Source: a virus
Virus record (IMG/VR): IMGVR_UViG_3300028394_002328
Location: 271,036-335,035 of that record
DNA: 64,000 nucleotides
Direction: 5' to 3' (one strand)
Each line of letters begins with the position of its first letter. The first letter of the stretch is position 1. The position numbers and the translations under genes are program-made. The notes beneath the pieces were generated by a model. That model did not search any database and had not been told where the DNA came from. It was given only the letters and a program-made list of their open reading frames with translations. This document shows positions 57,686 to 64,000 of the stretch, piece after piece.

Positions 57686-59476
57686 TTATGCTGTTAAACC
57701 GCCGCCACCTGCTCCACCGGGAGGCATTGCGCCTGGTGCTGATTGCACAGGGCCAGCTACTTCAGGTCCTGCAGGCATTTCACCTTCAGCCGGTGCTTGT
57801 TCTATATCATCTGCTGTTTGTTCATCAGATTCTATATCACCTATGCTTACTCCAATGTTTCTTAAATCACCACCTTCAGGTGTGCGGTCTTCATCTTTGT
57901 TGTTTTCTTCACGCCAAAGTTGCTCATTCTTAGTAATTTCTTCTTCACTAAGACCTAAGAATCTTTCTAGTGCGAATCTTTTTGATATATAGGGAAACGC
58001 TTCCATTGCTTGGAATGTAGATACTCTAGCAGTATCTAACTCACTTTGACGATAAGCAGCAAAATTTTGTGGAGGATTAAACTTTAGTGAGAACAATCCA
58101 CTATCAATATTCAATCCTCTCCAACGCAAGAATAATTTAAATTCTTCGTCTAATTTTAATGCAATATAATTTTGTAAACGCTCACAATATTGATTAAATC
58201 TAAACTCTTGTATCATTGCTGTGCCAACACGACCATCACTTAATGGGGTAGTATTGTCATCAGGACCAGTTGGTAAATATGAACTTGGTACACGCAATCC
58301 ACGTGCCAATCTATTATTAAAATAGCGCAGGTCATCGATCTCGCCTAGATTCTGTCCACCTGGTAATAATTCTACGCTACTTCCTCTACCATCAGCAGTA
58401 ACAGGGAAGAAATAATCTTCGTTCATACTTAATGGATTATATGTAGCATCTACTATGCTTTGTCCACCGTATACTGAAGGGATACGTCTTTGATGAATTT
58501 CATTTTTAATTCTTTCAACAAACGCCATAGCCATATGACTTGGCATATTACCAACGTCAATCTTAAACATTCTACGCTCAGGCGCACGTTGTACACGATA
58601 GATTAATACCGCATCTTCTAACAATTCTTTTTGTTTATAAACTTTAAAGACATTTTCTAAAATACTTTGACCAAAAGGCCAAAATCTGTCAAGACCTTCT
58701 GTTAGACTTAAATGTACTACATGTTTAGCATCAACTGAACTTTCACTTTGTCCTAATGTAAACCTACTACCAGTAGTATTGTAAGGCATTGCTGGAACAG
58801 TGTACGGTGTGTTAGTACCGCCACCGGTTCCACCTAATCCAGTAGCTGGATTAGCTGCAAAGTCTGTATTAGTTTTTTGTGCTACTGACAAGTTCTGTAA
58901 GTTAATGTTTAAGTCTTTAATGACATATTGTTCAGGTTTCTTACCTTCACTTTCGTTAACAATAACCTTAATAACTTTTAGCATATCAATCCAATATAGT
59001 CTAAAGTTTTCAGGATCACGCAAAAAGACTTGATCTCCGTACTTAATAACATTTCTGAATATCTTAAATACGCGGGTATCAAATTCGTTTAGTTTACACC
59101 ATTGCTGCAATTGAGTTTTTAATAAGTCTACTTCATGGGGAGTAGGATCTTCTTTAAATTCAAAAGCAAATGGAGTTTTATTTTGTTCATTTTTTTGTGT
59201 ACTGAATTCTGATATAATGTCCAAACATGCGTTGATTTCAGCATCAACGTCCATCATTTCATATTGGTTATATCGTTCAATACGGTTTGGGTGACCTGTA
59301 TAGACTTCAGGAAGTCTACTCATATAGTTTTTATAGCCCCAATCTAGATTATTCCAACCACCAGTAGAACTACCATTTTGTCCTGGGCTACCGTTCCAAG
59401 CACCGGCGTTACTGTTCACACCGGATATAGGACTAGAAACTCCGCTCCTATTTATAAATCGTTTTTTGTAGGTCAT
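57686..59476 (-). CDS. gp20: Portal vertex protein, gp20-like
   Basis: 596 aa. NQYEMMDVDAEINACLDII, FRNVIKYGDQVFLRDPEN, and YFNNRLARGLRVPSSYLP are diagnostic of T4-type portals. Dodecameric DNA entry ring of the head. Slightly longer than T4 gp20 due to a Gly/Thr-rich insertion (about 215-245) and an acidic Pro-rich tail. Leaderless-type motif AATAAATA four bases before ATG. Confidence 0.95.
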   Translation of the reverse strand: MTYKKRFINRSGVSSPISGVNSNAGAWNGSPGQNGSSTGGWNNLDWGYKNYMSRLPEVYTGHPNRIERYNQYEMMDVDAEINACLDIISEFSTQKNEQNKTPFAFEFKEDPTPHEVDLLKTQLQQWCKLNEFDTRVFKIFRNVIKYGDQVFLRDPENFRLYWIDMLKVIKVIVNESEGKKPEQYVIKDLNINLQNLSVAQKTNTDFAANPATGLGGTGGGTNTPYTVPAMPYNTTGSRFTLGQSESSVDAKHVVHLSLTEGLDRFWPFGQSILENVFKVYKQKELLEDAVLIYRVQRAPERRMFKIDVGNMPSHMAMAFVERIKNEIHQRRIPSVYGGQSIVDATYNPLSMNEDYFFPVTADGRGSSVELLPGGQNLGEIDDLRYFNNRLARGLRVPSSYLPTGPDDNTTPLSDGRVGTAMIQEFRFNQYCERLQNYIALKLDEEFKLFLRWRGLNIDSGLFSLKFNPPQNFAAYRQSELDTARVSTFQAMEAFPYISKRFALERFLGLSEEEITKNEQLWREENNKDEDRTPEGGDLRNIGVSIGDIESDEQTADDIEQAPAEGEMPAGPEVAGPVQSAPGAMPPGGAGGGGLTA

Positions 59477-59480
59477 AATG

Positions 59481-59488
59481 TATTTATT
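59481..59488 (-). promoter_or_regulatory. Late promoter motif, leaderless type
   Basis: AATAAATA, CATT, ATG at 59476. Overlaps the stop codon of the upstream tail gene. Confidence 0.6.
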
Positions 59489-62400
59489 AAACTTTAGTGT
59501 ACTTCAATAAATCACTTTGGGTATTGTTGCTCTCGGATAACTCATTAATCATATCGTCTAATCTAGAAATCATTACATCAAATTTATCTGTAAGCATTTC
59601 TATTATCCTGTCATTAATGTCAGTTCCGGTGACCGTAGCAGTAGTAGTTGTGCTTTCTATTGGTTGAGAAGCGGGAGTCGTTGCTAATTTTTCTAATATA
59701 GAATTAGCGTCTAATGGAGCAGTAATTTCTCTACCATGATGTTCTACTGGATAACCTGTCATAGGTCCATCAAAGATACCTCCCAGTTCAGCTTGAGGTA
59801 TTTCACCTGATCGTAATTTGCCTGAGAAACCTTGTGCAAGTTGCATTCTTTTTTGTGTTTCGGCTTGTCCTCCGGCATATCCAACAGATTTACCAACTTG
59901 TTCAATATTACCAAGATCGACCCCACGAGATTGTTTTTCTTTAAAATATACAGCAGCTAATTTAGCCGCTATATCCGGGTCATTAGCTAAATCCGGATCT
60001 TTTACTAAATCAACACCTATAAGATTTCCATATTTTTCATAATTACTTTTACCGGTAAGTTGTATTAATCCTCGCCCTCTATATTTGTATCCTTCATCAG
60101 CAGCATTGCCCATTCTGCCGCCGTATATTACATTACCAACTGCTTCAGGGCCCTTATCTACTACACTTTGTGCTTCTTCTAATGATCTAAAACGAACTTT
60201 ATTTCCACTACCCGGACCATATAACCTAAGTAATGTTTGTGCGCTGTATTTACCAACATCTTCTGATCTAGCTTTAAAGCCAGATTCGGCTTGCACTTGT
60301 GCCATAAGATTAGAAACAGAACCAGTATCTGATATACCCTGTTTTTTTAATTCTGCTAAAAATTTGTTTTGTTGTTCGCCACTGGTCGCTGTTGGTTGAG
60401 ATCCTGATGACAATCTAGCACCCATGTTGCTAAAAAATCCACCTCCACTTGCACCACCAGTAGATCCACTTGCACCACCAGTAGATCCACTTGCACCACC
60501 AGTAGATCCGCCTGAACCCCCGGCACCTCCACTACCAAGCTGCCCTGTTACTACTTTTATTTGTTTAGTAAAATTGTTTAAATCAAAAAATGCGTTTTTA
60601 ACCCCGCCGGTAATTCCAGCTGTACCATCAACAAACTGTTCAAGTTTCTCAGTTTCTTCTTCTTTTAGTTCTAATTGTTCGTCTAGTTCTGTATTCCATT
60701 TATTAAGATTGCCTATTAACTTTTTTAGTATAGCGTCAGAATCTTTTAAATTCTTGTTAAACGCTTCAGTATTTTCTTTTTCTTCTTTACTATCTGCTGA
60801 ATTTTGATCAGCGTTATTTTGCAATCCATCAGGTAATTCTGTTTTTGATGATAAAGGGATCACTGCCTCGTTACCGTGTAATTCAACAGGATAACCAGAT
60901 TTAGGACCACTGAATATACCACCTTCAGCAGCTTTAGGTACTAGTTTGACCGCTTCTTGATTTTTCTTTTCTTGAGCAATTGCCCCATCTAAGGTTCTCA
61001 ACATCTCTTCGTAAGATTGTTTACTCTGTAGAGAATTGGTTCTTGGTCCTTTTTCTTCAAGTTTTTTTCTTTGTCTTTCAAGTTCTTCTATTTTTTCCTG
61101 ACCCTGTAACTCCCTTTCATTTTGTTTAACTGTAGAAGTGGTAGAAGCAGTAGATGCTAAGGTAGATGTTGTAGTATTAAATGATTTAGTCACTGCAGGA
61201 GGCGCTGCCGCTACATCAAAATTTGAATTAACTTTAGTTTTTTGTTCTAAAGAATTAATTGCTTTGTCCAATGAATTCATGGTTTCTTTCCATGATATTG
61301 CATCTTTTGTTGTATTAGTTTTAGGGCCTCTCTCTAACAGTTTTGCTCTGTCAGCTAACATTTTTTTAAGTTCAGTAGCTGGGTCAACTGCCGAAGAATC
61401 AGGTTGGTTCTCTGTTGGTTTCTGTTCAAAGGATGATGCCGGTCTATTTGACATTTTTCCTAATTCTGCTTTAGCCTTAGCTAACTCATCTATTGCTTTT
61501 TTCTGATCAGCCTCTCGTCCAAATCCCATTTTTTGAGTAAGGGATGCAGTTTCCATAGACTTTGCATATTTGGCTTCAGCTTCTACAATTTTTTGTTTGG
61601 CTTTTTGAATCGCCTCTTCTTTTTTAGCTTGAGCCTCTTTATTTTTTTCCTCTTTCTTTTGAAGCTCTTCTTCTTTATTTTTAATTTTTTCTTTTGCTGC
61701 TTTCTCTACTTCTAACTCTTTTAACTTCTCTTCCCAATATTTTATACCTCTGGCCGCTGCCGCTTTTTCCTCAGCAGTTGTAGCATTTTTCTGATCGGCA
61801 ATGGCAGCATCTTGTTTAGCCTTAGCATCTACTATTTCTTTTTCTTTTTCTGCAAGATCACTTTTTGCGGTATCTAGAGTAGATACTTTTTCACCAAGTT
61901 TTTCTCCTAGTAATTGTCCACCTTTACCACCTAACCAACCACCTAATGCACCGCCTATAGCAGTCCCTATACCAGGTAATATCGCAGTTCCGATCGCTGC
62001 ACCTATCAGTGTTCCAGATGCAGTTCCTGCACCTTCACCTAATGCGCCGCCTTTCTTTTTGTTAGCTTCTTCTTCGGTGATCTTTCCTTCTTTTAATTCT
62101 TTAGAAGCGTCTTGGTATCCGCTATAGGCTTGATATGCTCCCACAACTGCGCCCATTCCCGCTGTACCGGCAGTAGATCCTAATACTTTGCCAACCGATC
62201 CCAATGTTTTGGTTAATGCTGACATACTTGATGACAACGACGATGCAGCAGCCGTTGCTGCAGGTGCAGCAGCAGGTGCAGCGGCACTAGCAGGAATTAA
62301 CAGCCCACTTGCCGATTTTACAAAGCCAGATGCAGCAGGTGCAGCACCTGCTGCTCCGGGAAGTGCACCTGCTGCTGCACCTAACCGACCCATACCCGTA

Positions 62401-63986
62401 GCCTGAGCAAGAGCGTTAGTACCTGAGGCTACTAAACTGTTTCCAAATTTAGCAAGACCAATAGTTACTAATCCAGTTAATGCAGCACTAGCAAATCCAA
62501 TAGCTAGTGTCATTCTATCAAAGCCAGCAATTAAAGGATTTCCTGCAAGTACTATCTCATCAAACTTTGTTGCAACCTGAATTTCCGCAGTGACCATTTT
62601 GGCTCTGGTATCCTGCATAGGATCTTTACCAGCTTCTTTTTGTGCTTTGATTTTAGCTTCAGCTTCTTTTTTAGCGGCTACTTCATCTTTTTCTCTTCTA
62701 CCACCTAAAAATTGTAAAAATTCTTTAGAGTAACCAAATGATTCCCTTACTTCTTTGTTATGCATTGCAGAAACGCCAACATTCTGTAAGGTTTGATCAC
62801 CTTGTTTTTTTAGAGAATTCAAGAATTCTTGTGTTACATCTTCACCATTTTTTATGCGTCTTGCAAATTCCTCAATAGGCACGCCCATTCTTGCAAGCAT
62901 TGCACTTTCTTGGGTTACCGCGCCAGTAGCCAAGAATTTGGACATGGCATCGACCATCTTAGGATCTTTAACTTGGTTTTGAATACCTACCAATAAAGCA
63001 TCTCTAGCCTTTAGTTCTGCTTCTAATTTCTTTGCTCTTTCTTCATCTAACGGAAGACCTGTTTTGCGTAAACGATTGATTTCCATTTCCATTAAATTGG
63101 TTTGGATCAATGTTTCTTCCCTACTTAATGCAGCTTCATTTTCCTTCTTAATTGTTTCAATATCTTTTCCGCTTAAAGCACTAAGTGTTAACAGATTATC
63201 AGTATATTCTAATGAAGCTTTTCTTAAAGAGGCTTCGTCTTTATTTCGTGCGCTAAGATTTCTTCCTGAGATAGTCTGAAGTTTTATATAATCTGCTTGA
63301 TTTTGTATTAACTCCCCTTGACTTACACCTAATCTAAGATATTCTTCTCTTTGTTGATTAGTAATTGAAGTTAGTCTACCAAATGCTTTAGTGCCGTCAC
63401 CTACGGTATTACCCAATGAGACTAGACCTGAGCCCATACTTTGCAGTGGTCTAACTAATAAGTCTAAATTTTTACTAGTAACTCCAGATTGGTGTGCTAA
63501 CTTAAGTAATTCTTCACCGGTCATTGCACCGGCATTTCCAAATTTAGATAATTGATCAGAGGCTTTTAATACATTGTCCGCTTGAGTTAAATAAGCACTA
63601 CCTACTTTAGCAATGCCTTGCGTGAGTATTCCTAAGCCTTTGCCAAGCAAGCCAAAATTATTAAGTACACTAGTAGAACCATTTGCCAAGCTAGTTAATG
63701 TACTTTCATATTTAGAATATGACCTTTCCCCGCTAAGTACAGCTTTTGAAAATGACTCTACTGCGGCTTGTCCATGATCAAGACCAGCCTTAAAGTTAGT
63801 CATAGCCTCATTATATTTTTTAGCAGCTTCCTGACTATCTTGTTGTACTCGGGTATACCCTCGTGTAGCATTGCCTAAACCATCAAAAGCTTGAGCCTGA
63901 CCCTTAATATTATTCTCAAGGTTCATCTTTGCTAATTGCTCTTTAGGCACCATGGCCATGTTGAAAGTTAACAGAGAATTCAACAT
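59487..63986 (-). CDS. Large tail (tape-measure-like) protein with GH19 lysozyme domain
   Basis: At least 1499 aa; the frame stays open to the window edge, so the start may lie beyond it. Long helical N-terminal half, an Ala/Gly hydrophobic stretch (around residue 670, IGTAILPGIGTAIGGALGGW), a charged coiled coil (about 700-860), two GGIFxGPxxGYPVExHG repeats (near 1025 and 1405) and a GH19-type domain between them (AESGF, YKYRGRGLIQLTGKSNY, about 1220-1390) with catalytic Glu. This suits a tape measure that also opens peptidoglycan on injection. It lies next to gp20, which is not the T4 gp29 place. Confidence 0.75.
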   Translation of the reverse strand: MLNSLLTFNMAMVPKEQLAKMNLENNIKGQAQAFDGLGNATRGYTRVQQDSQEAAKKYNEAMTNFKAGLDHGQAAVESFSKAVLSGERSYSKYESTLTSLANGSTSVLNNFGLLGKGLGILTQGIAKVGSAYLTQADNVLKASDQLSKFGNAGAMTGEELLKLAHQSGVTSKNLDLLVRPLQSMGSGLVSLGNTVGDGTKAFGRLTSITNQQREEYLRLGVSQGELIQNQADYIKLQTISGRNLSARNKDEASLRKASLEYTDNLLTLSALSGKDIETIKKENEAALSREETLIQTNLMEMEINRLRKTGLPLDEERAKKLEAELKARDALLVGIQNQVKDPKMVDAMSKFLATGAVTQESAMLARMGVPIEEFARRIKNGEDVTQEFLNSLKKQGDQTLQNVGVSAMHNKEVRESFGYSKEFLQFLGGRREKDEVAAKKEAEAKIKAQKEAGKDPMQDTRAKMVTAEIQVATKFDEIVLAGNPLIAGFDRMTLAIGFASAALTGLVTIGLAKFGNSLVASGTNALAQATGMGRLGAAAGALPGAAGAAPAASGFVKSASGLLIPASAAAPAAAPAATAAASSLSSSMSALTKTLGSVGKVLGSTAGTAGMGAVVGAYQAYSGYQDASKELKEGKITEEEANKKKGGALGEGAGTASGTLIGAAIGTAILPGIGTAIGGALGGWLGGKGGQLLGEKLGEKVSTLDTAKSDLAEKEKEIVDAKAKQDAAIADQKNATTAEEKAAAARGIKYWEEKLKELEVEKAAKEKIKNKEEELQKKEEKNKEAQAKKEEAIQKAKQKIVEAEAKYAKSMETASLTQKMGFGREADQKKAIDELAKAKAELGKMSNRPASSFEQKPTENQPDSSAVDPATELKKMLADRAKLLERGPKTNTTKDAISWKETMNSLDKAINSLEQKTKVNSNFDVAAAPPAVTKSFNTTTSTLASTASTTSTVKQNERELQGQEKIEELERQRKKLEEKGPRTNSLQSKQSYEEMLRTLDGAIAQEKKNQEAVKLVPKAAEGGIFSGPKSGYPVELHGNEAVIPLSSKTELPDGLQNNADQNSADSKEEKENTEAFNKNLKDSDAILKKLIGNLNKWNTELDEQLELKEEETEKLEQFVDGTAGITGGVKNAFFDLNNFTKQIKVVTGQLGSGGAGGSGGSTGGASGSTGGASGSTGGASGGGFFSNMGARLSSGSQPTATSGEQQNKFLAELKKQGISDTGSVSNLMAQVQAESGFKARSEDVGKYSAQTLLRLYGPGSGNKVRFRSLEEAQSVVDKGPEAVGNVIYGGRMGNAADEGYKYRGRGLIQLTGKSNYEKYGNLIGVDLVKDPDLANDPDIAAKLAAVYFKEKQSRGVDLGNIEQVGKSVGYAGGQAETQKRMQLAQGFSGKLRSGEIPQAELGGIFDGPMTGYPVEHHGREITAPLDANSILEKLATTPASQPIESTTTTATVTGTDINDRIIEMLTDKFDVMISRLDDMINELSESNNTQSDLLKYTKV
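60451..60513 (-). repeat. In-frame tandem repeats of 21 bases (three copies)
   Basis: Repeat unit encodes GGASGST, a flexible Gly/Ser linker just before the GH19 domain. Likely length-variable by slippage. Confidence 0.8.
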
Positions 63987-64000
63987 CTCTGTATTACGAT

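Overview
The window is part of the genome of a T4-like (Straboviridae/Kyanoviridae-type) tailed phage, AT-rich and densely packed, most genes on the minus strand. The diagnosis rests on the contiguous T4-type head module at the right end (portal gp20, prohead core proteins, protease gp21, scaffold gp22, capsid gp23), class I ribonucleotide reductase with a glutaredoxin, T4-style late promoter motifs (NATAAATA), a PAAR spike protein, and 18 tRNA genes. The host is inferred, not seen: two Bug/TctC substrate-binding proteins, a DUF962 protein, an outer-membrane barrel and an LpxH-like/glycosyltransferase pair suggest a Gram-negative host, most likely a freshwater betaproteobacterium.

Layout, left to right. 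0-12.5 kb: tRNA clusters (1.7-3.3, 8.6-10.4 and 11.5 kb) interleaved with a radical SAM protein, glycosyltransferase-like and sulfotransferase-like genes, methyltransferases, a Bug protein, a YqiA-type esterase, small conserved phage proteins and two HNH endonucleases; consensus sigma70 promoters (TTGACA-17 bp-TATAAT-like) sit here, so much of this is probably early. 12.4-12.6 kb: a GC-rich, hairpin-rich leader. 12.8-24.6 kb: an accessory island of alternating strands with radical SAM enzymes, PP-loop ATPases, Fe(II)/2-oxoglutarate oxygenase-like proteins, methyltransferases, two fatty-acid desaturases and a second Bug protein. 24.7-27.3 kb: rubredoxin, rubrerythrin, outer-membrane barrel, DUF962 membrane protein and another oxygenase. 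27.3-32.1 kb: four probable virion or envelope proteins, including a very Asn-rich one. 32.2-33.9 kb: glycosyltransferase and LpxH-like phosphoesterase. 34.1-37.9 kb: an acidic protein, PhoX, PstS with a Pho box, and IscU. 38-39.3 kb: membrane protein plus SleB-type hydrolase (lysis candidates). 39.4-43.1 kb: virion proteins, one with a Hint domain, and PAAR. 43.1-48.7 kb: glutaredoxin-NrdB-NrdA module. 48.7-53.3 kb: glycosyltransferases and methyltransferases. 53.4-64 kb: head genes and a large tail protein with a GH19 domain, transcribed right to left and closed by a strong terminator at 53.4 kb.

Two regulatory themes stand out. First, many genes have the late motif only 4-7 bases upstream of ATG and no Shine-Dalgarno sequence, which predicts leaderless late mRNAs. 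Second, an HNH endonuclease gene has its ribosome binding site inside a hairpin that also contains a late promoter, the same logic known for T4 I-TevI. Functionally, the accessory genes lean toward iron enzymes (IscU, rubrerythrin/rubredoxin, radical SAM, 2OG oxygenases, desaturases, RNR) and exported nutrient-capture proteins (PstS, PhoX, two Bug proteins, a barrel). All assignments are from reading the sequence; no searches were run.
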